From an uncultured Chloroflexota bacterium (GTDB lineage Bacteria; Chloroflexota; UBA11872; UBA12225): DNA of 32,636 nt. Positions 15,953-24,156 of the stretch are shown piece after piece. Under the pieces are notes generated by a model, which searched no databases, was not told the origin of the DNA, and was given only the letters and a program-made list of their open reading frames with translations. Location of the stretch: NCBI GenBank assembly GCA_903836285.1, contig CAILQO010000173.1, positions 1 to 32,636 on the forward strand. Reading direction: 5' to 3'. Position 1 is the stretch's first letter. Every line of letters starts with the position of its first letter. The translations under genes and the position numbers were made by a program.

Positions 15953-16741
15953 ATGACGACGGGAATGGTGCGCACGCCCGAAATGGTTGCGGACCGCTGG
16001 GTGCGCTTCACCGCGGAGCGTGACCCGGCGATTCGTGAGCAGCTCGTGCTGCAATACGCGCCGCTGGTCAAGTACGTCGCCGGGCGCCTTGCGATCATGC
16101 TGCCACGCGTGATGGACTCTGACGACGTCATTTCGTCGGGTGTCCTGGGCTTGATCGAGGCGATTGATCGTTACGACCCCACCACCGGGGTCAAGTTTGA
16201 GACGTACGCCATCTCGCGGATCCGTGGGGCAATCCTGGACGAATTGCGGTCACTCGACTGGATTCCTCGCTCCGCCCGGCAGCGGAGTCAGGAAATCGCC
16301 AAGGCGTTCACCCGCCTTGAGGCCGAGTACGGACGCCCACCGACCGACGAAGAGGTCGCCAAGGACCTCAAGCTGGACATGAACCAGTACCACCAGGCGA
16401 GCATCAGTGCCGCCGCGGTGGTGGTCTCCCTTGAGACGCCGATGTCCACCGGCGACGGCGAAGGCGAGGGATCGGCCCTCGTTGACACGATCGAGTCGGG
16501 TCAGGCCCGCGATCCCCTCCAGCACACCGAGGAGGGCGAGCTGCTTGAGGCGCTTGCGGGCGCGATTCGCTCCCTGTCGGAGCGCGAACGGATCCTGCTC
16601 TCCTTGTATTACGAGCAGGAACTGACCATGAAGGAGATCAGCCTCGTCCTCGACGTCTCGGAGTCACGTGTCTGCCAGTTGCACGGACGTGCGGTGCATC
16701 GACTGCGCGCGCAACTTGTGTCGCTGATGAGGCCGGACTGA
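15953..16741 (+). CDS. fliA: Flagellar sigma factor sigma-28 (FliA family)
   Basis: A 262-residue alternative sigma factor of the FliA/SigD/WhiG type. Region 2 is clear (YAPLVKYVAGRLAIMLP, DSDDVISSGVLGLIEAIDRYDP, KFETYAISRIRGAILDELR), region 3 follows (DWIPRSARQR, EYGRPPTDEEVAKDL), and region 4 holds the -35-binding HTH (LSERERILLSLYYEQELTMKEIS). It should direct RNA polymerase to late flagellar promoters. Two matching promoter sequences lie upstream of flgM and flgL in this window, and the anti-sigma factor FlgM is also encoded here. Its stop overlaps the next gene's ATG by one base (TGATG). Confidence 0.95.
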   Translation: MTTGMVRTPEMVADRWVRFTAERDPAIREQLVLQYAPLVKYVAGRLAIMLPRVMDSDDVISSGVLGLIEAIDRYDPTTGVKFETYAISRIRGAILDELRSLDWIPRSARQRSQEIAKAFTRLEAEYGRPPTDEEVAKDLKLDMNQYHQASISAAAVVVSLETPMSTGDGEGEGSALVDTIESGQARDPLQHTEEGELLEALAGAIRSLSERERILLSLYYEQELTMKEISLVLDVSESRVCQLHGRAVHRLRAQLVSLMRPD

Positions 16742-17112
16742 TGAGTGGTCGGATGGACGGCGTGACGCTCTCAATGACCCGCGCGGTCCTCGACGCGCAG
16801 GAGGTGCAGGTATCGTCGCAGCGCGCGACGCAACTCGTGGAGTTGCAGCAGCGTGAATCGTTGCGCATCGAGGCCGAGCACCAGTTGCGCGAGACGCGGG
16901 CGATGTGGGGTGCAGGGCGATCGCGGCCATCGGCGACCGGCCGACCCGTGGAGGCGATCGAACGGCGCGAGCATGGGCGTCCCGGGCGCGACGCCTTCGC
17001 CCCCCGGCGCGGCACCCGTCGCGACGCAGACGCGCCGGCCGACGTCATTGCGTCGCCCACGTCGCTCGTCGCTCACCCGTCCTTGGGTACGCGCCTGGAC
17101 CTTCGCACGTGA
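16741..17112 (+). CDS. Small hypothetical protein between fliA and the SwrB-like gene
   Basis: A 123-residue protein I do not recognise. Residues 1-55 look helical and heptad-like (LDAQEVQVSSQRATQLVELQ then ESLRIEAEHQLRETRAMWG). The second half is Arg/Ala/Pro-rich and probably disordered. The ATG overlaps the sigma-28 stop by one base, and its own stop overlaps the GTG of the SwrB-like gene by four (17109-17112), so it is embedded in a tightly coupled three-gene unit. This coupling is the main evidence that it is real. No function can be assigned. Confidence 0.65.
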   Translation: MSGRMDGVTLSMTRAVLDAQEVQVSSQRATQLVELQQRESLRIEAEHQLRETRAMWGAGRSRPSATGRPVEAIERREHGRPGRDAFAPRRGTRRDADAPADVIASPTSLVAHPSLGTRLDLRT

Positions 17113-17891
17113 GCTTCCAGGACGTGGCAATCCTGCTGCTTGGCGTCGGCTTGGTGGCAACGTGGGTGCTCGGTGCCAGGATGATCCGGCGCACCGCGAC
17201 CGAGCTTGACGAATATGCTCGCGATCGGGTTGAGCACGACGAGTTGCAGACGAGTGTCGGGCGAACGCTTGGCCAGCTGCAAGTGGCGGCCGACAACCTC
17301 GCCGACGCGTTGGCGACTCGGACGGAACGCCTGCATGAGTTGCTTGCGCAGGCTGACGCCCAGTCCGCGATGCTGGGCGAGGCGATTGCAGTCGCTGCCG
17401 CGCTGACCGAGCGGCTCCGGGCCGACGCGGTGAGCCTGCAGCAGGCGATCGCAAGTGCCCGCGCTCCCGAGCGGAATGACCTCCGGCATGATGACGCCGG
17501 AGCATCGTTCGGGGTACGTGTGGGCTACGTGAACGGTTCGGCCAATGGTGCGGGCGGTGGTGGCTTCCCGATCCAGGAGGACGCCTCCCGGGCAATCGCG
17601 GTGAGTCCCGGCCCGGCCGCGCCTGAGGCGCCGGCGGCGGTCGTCCCGCTCGATCAAGCGGGGGCCGACGTCGACATGGTCGCGGCGCCGGCAAGTGCCG
17701 ACGAGGTCCGGCGACTGGCGAGGGACGGGATGGATCTGGCGACGATTGCCCGGCGAACCAATCGTGGTCGCGAGGAGGTTCGCCTGCTGCTCCGGTTCGC
17801 TGGGTCACCGGGAGGCACCGACGGCAGGCGCGGTCTGAATGGCATGCCGGGGCAGGCAACGCTCACGCCGGGCACGTTCCGGCGCCCATAG
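17109..17891 (+). CDS. SwrB-like (DUF6115-type) membrane protein
   Basis: A 260-residue protein with one N-terminal membrane helix (about residues 6-24), a long helical, probably coiled-coil region (about 28-118), a Gly/Ala/Pro-rich linker, and a short C-terminal helix-turn-helix-like domain at about 197-231 (ADEVRRLARDGMDLATIARR then REEVRLLLRF). This architecture matches SwrB of Bacillus, which follows sigD in the fla/che operon and promotes activation of the flagellar export apparatus. Here it also follows the sigma-28 gene. The assignment rests on architecture, the C-terminal motif and position; sequence similarity to SwrB itself is not proven. The GTG at 17109 overlaps the previous stop. 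Confidence 0.7.
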   Translation: MSFQDVAILLLGVGLVATWVLGARMIRRTATELDEYARDRVEHDELQTSVGRTLGQLQVAADNLADALATRTERLHELLAQADAQSAMLGEAIAVAAALTERLRADAVSLQQAIASARAPERNDLRHDDAGASFGVRVGYVNGSANGAGGGGFPIQEDASRAIAVSPGPAAPEAPAAVVPLDQAGADVDMVAAPASADEVRRLARDGMDLATIARRTNRGREEVRLLLRFAGSPGGTDGRRGLNGMPGQATLTPGTFRRP

Positions 17892-17942
17892 CACCACGTA
17901 CTGGAAGAGCGCCCTCACGCGGCGCGGAAGGACGGGACGACG

Positions 17943-18695
17943 ATGATCCGGGGCACGTATGCGGCGACAGCGGGCATGATCACCATGCTGACGCGTGCGC
18001 AGCAGATCAGCAACAACATCGCGAACGTCAACACCGTTGGCTACCGCGAGGACCAGCTTCGGGTGACTGCGTTCCCCCAACTGCTGATGAACCGCCTGTT
18101 CTCCGAGCGCGGACAACCGAACATCGGGGGACTCGTGAACGGCACCGCGACGGAGAGCACGTGGATCCGGTTCGCGCAGGCACCCCTCCGAGCGACCGAC
18201 AACCCGCTCGACATGGCGATCCAAGGCACTGGCATGTTTGCGGTGCAGACCACCCAGGGGGTTCGCTACACGCGCGATGGTGGCTTCCGTCGCGACGGCC
18301 AGAACCAGCTGGTGACGACGCGCGGCGATCTCGTCCTTGATGCAAACCTGCAACCGGTCACGCTGCCGGTCGGCCTGACTGCGATCCGGGCGAACGGGGA
18401 AATCCTGGTTGATGATCAGCTCGTTGGACAGGTCGGCCTGTTCGACTTTGCCGAGCCACAACAACTGGTGAAGGTGGGGAACACCCAGTTCGAGGACCAG
18501 CGAGGGCTCGCACAGCCGGTTGCATCGACCGGCACCACGGTGCGCCAAGGCTACCTTGAGCAGTCGAACGTGGACCCGGCGCGTGCGATGTCCGACCTCA
18601 TGGTCGCGCAACGCCAGTATGAGGCGTCGGCACGGATGGTCCAGCTGCAGGATGAGATGACGCAGCGCGCGGCGAACGACATCGGACGCATTTAG
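17943..18695 (+). CDS. flgF: Flagellar rod protein, FlgF/FlgG family
   Basis: A 250-residue axial rod protein. It has the N-terminal D0 motif (ISNNIANVNTVGYREDQL), the central FlgF/G fold (NPLDMAIQGTGMFAVQT and YTRDGGFRRDG) and the C-terminal helix ending (YLEQSNVDPARAMSDLMVAQ). Proteins of this group are secreted through the export gate and form the rod. It is probably the proximal of two related rod proteins, comparable to FlhO in the FlhO/FlhP pair of Bacillus, so the choice of flgF over flgG is tentative. AAGGA precedes the ATG. Confidence 0.85.
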   Translation: MIRGTYAATAGMITMLTRAQQISNNIANVNTVGYREDQLRVTAFPQLLMNRLFSERGQPNIGGLVNGTATESTWIRFAQAPLRATDNPLDMAIQGTGMFAVQTTQGVRYTRDGGFRRDGQNQLVTTRGDLVLDANLQPVTLPVGLTAIRANGEILVDDQLVGQVGLFDFAEPQQLVKVGNTQFEDQRGLAQPVASTGTTVRQGYLEQSNVDPARAMSDLMVAQRQYEASARMVQLQDEMTQRAANDIGRI

Positions 18696-18777
18696 CGCGC
18701 CCCGACCATAGGCGACGGTGCCGGGTTCGTTCCCGGCTCACACGGCGACGAACGGTCGCCCAAGGAAGGACCCCTCG

Positions 18778-19593
18778 ATGCCCATCTCGCAGATCGTCCG
18801 GTCGGCCGTATCGGGGATGCTTTCCCACAAGCTGCAGCTCGACACCATCGCGAACAACCTTGCGAACGCGAATACGACGGGCTTCAAGACCGCCAAGGTC
18901 CACTTCCAGGACGTGCTGTACCAGAACGCGACGTATGCGACGAACGTCGACGACGTCCAGCTTGGGGCGGGCGTGAGGCCATCGGCGATTACCCCGGCGT
19001 ACACGCAGGGAGCCCTCGAGCAGACCGACCTGCCGACCGACGTGGCCATTTACGGCGACGGGTTCTTCCGGGTGCGGTCAGCGGACGGTGCCACCGCGTT
19101 CACGCGGAACGGCAGCTTCCACCTCGATATCGTGGGTGGGCAGCGAGTCCTCGTGAACGGTGACGGGCTGGTGGTGCTAGGCGCCGACAACGGGCCGATC
19201 GTGGTCGGCAATGACCTGTCGGCACAGTCGCTGGCGATCCTCTCAAACGGTGACGTGCAAGCCACGCGGTTCGATGAGGGCGCGGCGAGGGATGTCGTGG
19301 CAACGGTCGGGCAGATCTCATTGGCGCGGTTCGTGAACCCTGAAGGGCTGGAGCAAATCGGCCAGACGCTTGCACGCGAAACGGGGACGTCGGGGGCGCC
19401 GGAGGTTGGCGTGCCTGGCACGACCGCCGGATTCGGCCAGCTCGTGGGTGGCACGCTCGAGAAGTCGAACGTGAACGTTGCAGACGAGATGACGAACATG
19501 GTGCAGGCCCAGCGTGCGTACAGCCTTTCGGTGCAGGCACTGCGGACGCTTGACGAGATGATTGGCCTCGCGAACAACCTGCGTCGGGGCTAG
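18778..19593 (+). CDS. flgG: Flagellar rod protein, FlgG family
   Basis: A 271-residue rod protein closely related in plan to the preceding one: D0 motif (LDTIANNLANANTTGFKTAK), central domain (TDVAIYGDGFFRVRS, AFTRNGSFHLD) and C-terminal motif (GTLEKSNVNVADEMTNMVQA, then RTLDEM). The ATG at 18778 is chosen because the strong AAGGAAGGA ends 7 nt upstream; a longer frame from 18718 would add unrelated residues. It is the last gene before the sigma-28 dependent section. Confidence 0.9.
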   Translation: MPISQIVRSAVSGMLSHKLQLDTIANNLANANTTGFKTAKVHFQDVLYQNATYATNVDDVQLGAGVRPSAITPAYTQGALEQTDLPTDVAIYGDGFFRVRSADGATAFTRNGSFHLDIVGGQRVLVNGDGLVVLGADNGPIVVGNDLSAQSLAILSNGDVQATRFDEGAARDVVATVGQISLARFVNPEGLEQIGQTLARETGTSGAPEVGVPGTTAGFGQLVGGTLEKSNVNVADEMTNMVQAQRAYSLSVQALRTLDEMIGLANNLRRG

Positions 19594-19632
19594 TCGGTTG
19601 GCATCGGAATCGGCCGCGGGTGTTGATGTAAC

Positions 19633-19660
19633 TCAAGAAGGAGGCCGATCTTGCCGATAC
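19633..19660 (+). promoter_or_regulatory. Sigma-28-type promoter upstream of flgM
   Basis: TCAAGAAG at 19633-19640 and GCCGATAC at 19653-19660 match the FliA consensus (TAAA, about 15 bases, GCCGATAA) with a 16-base gap counted from TCAA. The flanks (CTCAAGAA and TGCCGATACT) recur upstream of flgL. It lies about 125 bases before the flgM start, in an otherwise gene-free gap (19594-19784), and would drive flgM, flgN and flgK. Confidence 0.75.
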
Positions 19661-19784
19661 TCTGAGTGTTGACTGGCCGATCCAGGCGGTGAAGGCATCG
19701 CCCTTGGTGTAGGCAGGCATGGAGTGTCGCGGGCAGCGGCGGTCCCAACGGGCAAGATTCCACGGCGAACCAAGTGAGACGGGC

Positions 19785-20078
19785 ATGAAGATCAGTGATT
19801 TCCGGGCCGCGCAGATTGCGCAAGGCTACGGTGTCCAAAAGCCGGGCGGTGGCCCGGCAGCGCGACGGGAGACCACGGCTGGCGGCACTGCCGACAGCGC
19901 GGCGCTCTCCGCGGATGCGAAAGCGTTCGTGAAGGGGCGCCAAGCCGCGCAAGGTGCGCCGGAGGTTCGCTCTGAGCTCGTTGCGGAACTGCGCCGTGCC
20001 ATCAAGGACGGCACCTACCAAGTGGACGAGTACGCCCTCGCTGGCAAGATGCTCGCTCACCCTGACCTCACGGGCTAG
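19785..20078 (+). CDS. flgM: Anti-sigma-28 factor FlgM
   Basis: A 97-residue protein with the expected layout of FlgM: a disordered, Gly/Ala-rich N-terminal half and a C-terminal sigma-binding part (VRSELVAELRRAIKDGTYQV, then YALAGKMLAHPDL). FlgM holds FliA inactive until hook completion allows its export through the FlhA/FlhB gate encoded upstream. The ATG at 19785 opens with the family-typical MKISDF. The sigma-28-type promoter upstream would place it under the control of the factor it inhibits. Confidence 0.9.
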   Translation: MKISDFRAAQIAQGYGVQKPGGGPAARRETTAGGTADSAALSADAKAFVKGRQAAQGAPEVRSELVAELRRAIKDGTYQVDEYALAGKMLAHPDLTG

Positions 20079-20215
20079 CGATTGCGGCCCGACCTCGCGC
20101 AACGTCCCGCCTGCCCGTGGCGGGGTCGCAGCGCGACCACGGCCCCAGACGTGCGGTGCTTCGGTACCGCGATGACCGCTCGCACCGGCAAGCCCGCAAC
20201 CGGTATCACCAACGG

Positions 20216-20767
20216 ATGACTCCCCAGGAACTCGCAGTCAACACCCTCCCGATCACCGGTGAGGATGCGATCGTCGATCTCACGTCGCTTCTCGATGCCC
20301 AAGTCGCGATTTACGACGACATGCTTGAGGTTGCGCGCGGACGGTTTGCGGCGCTTGCGGCAAATGATGTCGAGGCGCTCGGCTCGCTCGTTGGGCGCGA
20401 AGGCCCGATGCTGGCTTCGCTCCGACGCCTCGACTCGGCGCGGCTCATGGTCCTGCGCCCACTCGCGACCCGTCTCGGCGTCGATGTCGCGCGGCTCACG
20501 GTCTCACGTATCGCCGAGGAAGTTGGCCCGGAACGCGCTCTGCCGCTCGTGAGCTCACGTGACCGACTGGTCGCCGTGGCGACGCGAGTTCAAGACGCGA
20601 ACGAGCAGAACCGCCGCCTGCTTGAGGCGTGCCTTGACTCGGTCAACGATCTCGCGCAATCGTTGCTCCAAGCCATCGAGACGAACCCGCAGTACGGGTC
20701 GCTCGTTGGCGGGGGAAGCGCGCCTGGCGCCGGTGACCCACCCCGCCTGGCAGACCTTCGCGCCTAA
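20216..20767 (+). CDS. flgN: FlgN-type flagellar export chaperone
   Basis: A 183-residue helical protein matching FlgN, the cytoplasmic chaperone for hook-associated proteins FlgK and FlgL. The core LLDAQVAIYDDMLEVARGRF, the repeated charged helices to about residue 155 and the ending NEQNRRLLEACLDSVNDL fit the family. A short Gly/Pro-rich tail ends the protein. It lies directly upstream of flgK, its expected client. The ATG at 20216 has no strong Shine-Dalgarno, so the start is uncertain. A small hairpin (GGTCGC/GCGACC at 20124-20138) lies in the 137-base gap before it. Confidence 0.82.
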   Translation: MTPQELAVNTLPITGEDAIVDLTSLLDAQVAIYDDMLEVARGRFAALAANDVEALGSLVGREGPMLASLRRLDSARLMVLRPLATRLGVDVARLTVSRIAEEVGPERALPLVSSRDRLVAVATRVQDANEQNRRLLEACLDSVNDLAQSLLQAIETNPQYGSLVGGGSAPGAGDPPRLADLRA

Positions 20768-20839
20768 GCCGCCGGGGCCGGGCATTCGCCAGGAACCCCA
20801 CCACCGTTAGAACCAGCAAGTAGAGAGGGGCTCCCGCCG

Positions 20840-22621
20840 ATGCGGTCATCCTTCATGGGGCTGACGACCCTGCTGCGCGCACTGCAGGCGCAGCAAGCGG
20901 CGATGGACGTCACCAACCAGAATATCGCGAACGCCAACACTGTCGGCTATACCCGCCAAGAGGCGAAGCTGGTCCAGACGGCGCCCCACGCTGGCTCAGG
21001 CTACAACCGCCCGGTCGGCGGTGGTCTGATGATGGGCACCGGGGTCATGGTCTCGGAAATCCTGCGCCAGCGGGACTCGTTCGTTGACCAGCAGTTGCGG
21101 ACTGAAACGGCGCAGCAGAAGCGTTGGCAGGTTGTCTCGGACGGCGTGCAGCAGGTCGAGGCGCTCTTCAATGAACCATCGACCAACGGCTTGGGCAACC
21201 AGCTCACTACCTTTTTCAATGCATGGAGTGAGCTGAGCACCAATCCGGGCAGCGCGACGGCGCGGGCGCAGTTGCAGACGCAGGCGCAGACAGTTGTTGC
21301 AGCATTTCAGGACCTCTCGCAGCAGCTTGAGGCCTTCCGCCAGAACCAAGACTTCAGGCTCACTTCGGTAGTGAGCGAGGTCAACGACCTCTCGACGCAA
21401 ATCGCGTCGCTCAACCTGCAGATCAGGCGCTCCACCGCGGTTGGTGACAACCCGAACGACCTGATGGACGCGCGCGACCGATTGATCGATCAGGTCGTGA
21501 CCCTGACTGGGGCGACCTACCAAGAGCAGCCGGACGGTTCCGCGACGGTCCGCCTCGGTGGGCGGATCCTCGTCGACGGCACCAAGGCGAACGCCCTGCT
21601 TGCCGAACTGACGCCGAAGGTCAGCGGGCAGGCATCGCACACGGTCCAGTGGGCCCCGGGAGGGACCGCGGTGGCCGGCCTAGGCGGCACCATCGGTGCG
21701 CTCATCCACCTGCGCGATGGCGTCGTGGCGGACAAGGTCTCCAAGCTGAACCTGCTCGCTTCGACGCTCGTGACCTCAGTGAATGCGCAACATGCCCAAG
21801 GACGTGGCACCGGCATCTACGCCTCGTCAACCACCAACACCGACTTCTTCGATACGCAGCGGACAGCGACGCCGCTGCGCCAGACGGGTCTTGGCGACAC
21901 CTTGGTTGCCGGCAGGTTCACGGTGGGCACCACGTCGATCACGATCGATCCGGCGACCGACTCGCTCGATACGGTCATGGGCAAGATCACCACGGCGGCC
22001 GGTGGTGGGGCGACTTGGAACCTTGATGCGACGACGGGCCGGATCGTCATCTCATCGACGAATGCGGTCTCGTGGGGGAGCGCAACCGATACCTCGAACT
22101 TCCTGCAGGTCACCGGTTTGGCAGCGTCGGGAGTCACGGGAACGAGTCCGCGGGTGTACACCTCGGCATTCCCGCTAGGGATCGTGAAGGCGGCGACCTT
22201 GTCGCTTGACCCTCTGGTCGCCTCGGACGTGCAGGCGATCCGGGCGTCGGGTACGACGACGACCAATGGTGTCACCTCGTCGGCGGGCGCGGGCGACAGC
22301 TCGAACGCACTCAAGATCGTTGGCCTCGCCACGACGCAGTGGGCGGCCCTGGGGTCGGCAACCTTCGACGACTACTACGCGTCGATGATTGGTTCGCTCG
22401 GCATCGAATCACGACAGGCGACGCAGATGGCGACGAACCAGACGGCGCTGGTCGATCACCTCACGGCCCGGCGCGAGTCTGCTTCCGGGGTGAACCTCGA
22501 TGAGGAGGCGGCGCAGCTCATCCGCTTCCAGCGCGCCTATCAGGCTGCGGCGCGCGGCATTACCGCCCTGGACGAACTGCTGTCGATGACGATCAACAGC
22601 ATGGGTCGCGTCGGCCTGTAG
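20840..22621 (+). CDS. flgK: Flagellar hook-associated protein 1 (FlgK)
   Basis: A 593-residue hook-filament junction protein. The N-terminus has the axial D0 motif (MDVTNQNIANANTVGYTRQ) and the FlgK segments MMGTGVMVSEILRQRDSFVD and QVEALFNEPSTNGLGNQLT. A Thr/Ser/Gly-rich middle domain follows, and the C-terminal helix ends in NLDEEAAQLIRFQRAYQAAA and ALDELLSMTINSMGRVGL. GAGAGGGG lies 9 nt before the ATG at 20840. It follows the FlgN chaperone gene and ends just before a strong terminator. Confidence 0.95.
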   Translation: MRSSFMGLTTLLRALQAQQAAMDVTNQNIANANTVGYTRQEAKLVQTAPHAGSGYNRPVGGGLMMGTGVMVSEILRQRDSFVDQQLRTETAQQKRWQVVSDGVQQVEALFNEPSTNGLGNQLTTFFNAWSELSTNPGSATARAQLQTQAQTVVAAFQDLSQQLEAFRQNQDFRLTSVVSEVNDLSTQIASLNLQIRRSTAVGDNPNDLMDARDRLIDQVVTLTGATYQEQPDGSATVRLGGRILVDGTKANALLAELTPKVSGQASHTVQWAPGGTAVAGLGGTIGALIHLRDGVVADKVSKLNLLASTLVTSVNAQHAQGRGTGIYASSTTNTDFFDTQRTATPLRQTGLGDTLVAGRFTVGTTSITIDPATDSLDTVMGKITTAAGGGATWNLDATTGRIVISSTNAVSWGSATDTSNFLQVTGLAASGVTGTSPRVYTSAFPLGIVKAATLSLDPLVASDVQAIRASGTTTTNGVTSSAGAGDSSNALKIVGLATTQWAALGSATFDDYYASMIGSLGIESRQATQMATNQTALVDHLTARRESASGVNLDEEAAQLIRFQRAYQAAARGITALDELLSMTINSMGRVGL

Positions 22622-22646
22622 TCGCATCAGGGAACCGAAGCCACAT

Positions 22647-22680
22647 CCGACCGGGGCCGAAAGGCCCCGGTCGGTGTTTC
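22647..22680 (+). terminator. Intrinsic terminator after flgK
   Basis: A perfect 12-bp stem, CCGACCGGGGCC (22647-22658) with GGCCCCGGTCGG (22663-22674), closes a GAAA tetraloop and is followed by TGTTT. It lies 26 bases after the flgK stop and upstream of the separate flgL promoter, so flgK and flgL are probably in different transcripts. Confidence 0.9.
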
Positions 22681-22723
22681 CGGCGTACGCCCTGTGTCGC
22701 GGCACATTCGCTGGGCCGCGCGC

Positions 22724-22750
22724 TCAAGAATGTGGCTGACCTGCCGATAC
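22724..22750 (+). promoter_or_regulatory. Sigma-28-type promoter upstream of flgL
   Basis: TCAA at 22724-22727 and GCCGATAC at 22743-22750 are separated by exactly 15 bases, the FliA spacing. The sequence repeats the flgM promoter's CTCAAGAA and TGCCGATACT. It sits between the flgK terminator and flgL (start 22836), giving a leader of roughly 80 bases. Confidence 0.8.
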
Positions 22751-22835
22751 TGGGAACAGGGAAGCGAAGGTGCCGGCCTGATCGGTCACCGCCACTGGTA
22801 GCAGTCCCACTCCCGAACCCCAAGGACGAGACATC

Positions 22836-24050
22836 ATGCGAGTGACGACCCGGATGCTGACAAGCCAAGTAGCTTCGCAGATTATGGCGAACGCCGAGGC
22901 GATGCAGCAGACGCAGCGTCAGCTGACCAGCGGCAAGCGGATCACTCGTCCCGGCGATGACCCGGCCGCTGCCGCTGCGGGCGTGCGACTCCGGGCGCAG
23001 CAGTCCCGTGACGCCCAGTACTTGCGCAACATCGAGCACGCGCGCACGTGGCTGGATACCACCGACCGGGTCCTCAGCGATATTGGCGACCTGCTCGGGC
23101 GCGCCCGCGAGCTTGCCGTACAGGCGTCGACTGGCACCTTCACCAGCGGTGACACCAAGCAGCTGGCGGAGGAGATCAGCGCGATCCGAAGCCAGATCAT
23201 TAGTGCAGTGAACGGGACGGTTGACGTCGATCAGCACGTCTTCTCCGGCCAGAAAAGCGATATCACCCCCCTTGTCTTGGACGCGAACGGAAACGCTTCG
23301 TACCAAGGAGACACGGGGGTGACGATCGGTACCGGAACTGGTGCGGGCAGTGATCTCGCTCCAGCGAATGGCATTCCTAACGTGGACAACGGGATCGTCC
23401 AGATCGCCGCGCAAAGCCCAGTGACCTCGAGGGGCAGCTACTCCATTGCGGTGAGCGCGCCAGTAGGTGGCTCAGTGACAGTGACGCTGACGCGCGCTTC
23501 TGATGGCAAGCAGGAGGCGCAGACGGTAGCGGTGCCTGCCTCCGGGAAGACCTCCGCACTTGAGTTCTCCACTGTAGGGATAAACGTCGTCGTCGGAAGT
23601 GGGTTAACGGCGATCGCCGGCGACAATGTGTTTGAGGTCGATGGCCTTGGCCTCGGCCACGAGGTGGCGCAGGGAGCGGTGCTCGAGACGAACATTTCGG
23701 CGTCGGCGATGCTCCCGATGTTGGCGCAGCTGAAGACGTTTTACGATGCCCTGCTCAGCGGCACGGCAGTGAACTCGGCGTCGAATACCGCGATTGGCCA
23801 GATTGACGTTGCCGTCGACCGGATGCTCTCGCTGCGGGCGCAGGTCGGGGCCAAGACGAACCACCTCGACTTCGCGCAGGCGCGCGGTGAGGCTCGCGAC
23901 GTTGAGAATGGTCGCCTGATCTCCGTGAATGAGGACATCGACCTGACGGAGGCACTGTCGCGCCTCACGACGCAGCAGACGGTCTACAAGGCCTCCCTCG
24001 AGATTGGTTCCAGAGTGATGCAGAACAGCCTCATGGACTACCTCCGTTGA
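22836..24050 (+). CDS. flgL: Flagellar hook-associated protein 3 (FlgL)
   Basis: A 404-residue flagellin-related junction protein. Conserved N-terminal features are MRVTTRMLTSQ, QRQLTSGKRITRPGDDPAAA and NIEHARTWLDTTDRVLSDIG. The C-terminal helix (RAQVGAKTNHLDFAQARGEA, then VNEDIDLTEALSRLTTQQTV) is typical of FlgL. The central domain, about residues 130-290, is Gly/Thr/Ser-rich and longer than in the minimal FlgL. It has its own sigma-28-type promoter. No flagellin gene follows in the window. Confidence 0.93.
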   Translation: MRVTTRMLTSQVASQIMANAEAMQQTQRQLTSGKRITRPGDDPAAAAAGVRLRAQQSRDAQYLRNIEHARTWLDTTDRVLSDIGDLLGRARELAVQASTGTFTSGDTKQLAEEISAIRSQIISAVNGTVDVDQHVFSGQKSDITPLVLDANGNASYQGDTGVTIGTGTGAGSDLAPANGIPNVDNGIVQIAAQSPVTSRGSYSIAVSAPVGGSVTVTLTRASDGKQEAQTVAVPASGKTSALEFSTVGINVVVGSGLTAIAGDNVFEVDGLGLGHEVAQGAVLETNISASAMLPMLAQLKTFYDALLSGTAVNSASNTAIGQIDVAVDRMLSLRAQVGAKTNHLDFAQARGEARDVENGRLISVNEDIDLTEALSRLTTQQTVYKASLEIGSRVMQNSLMDYLR

Positions 24051-24069
24051 TGGGGGTGGGGTTCACTAG

Positions 24070-24097
24070 CGTCGCGCAACCCGCGGGGCGTTTTCGT
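24070..24097 (+). terminator. Possible intrinsic terminator after flgL
   Basis: CGTCGCG and CGCGGGGCG can pair as a short stem with a bulge around CAACC, followed directly by TTTTCGTT, about 20 bases after the flgL stop. It is weaker than the flgK terminator and may be only partial. Confidence 0.45.
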
Positions 24098-24156
24098 TCG
24101 CGGTTCCCAGGGCTTCTGGCAGGAAGTCCTGATCATTGCAAGGGGTGGGACATCGC

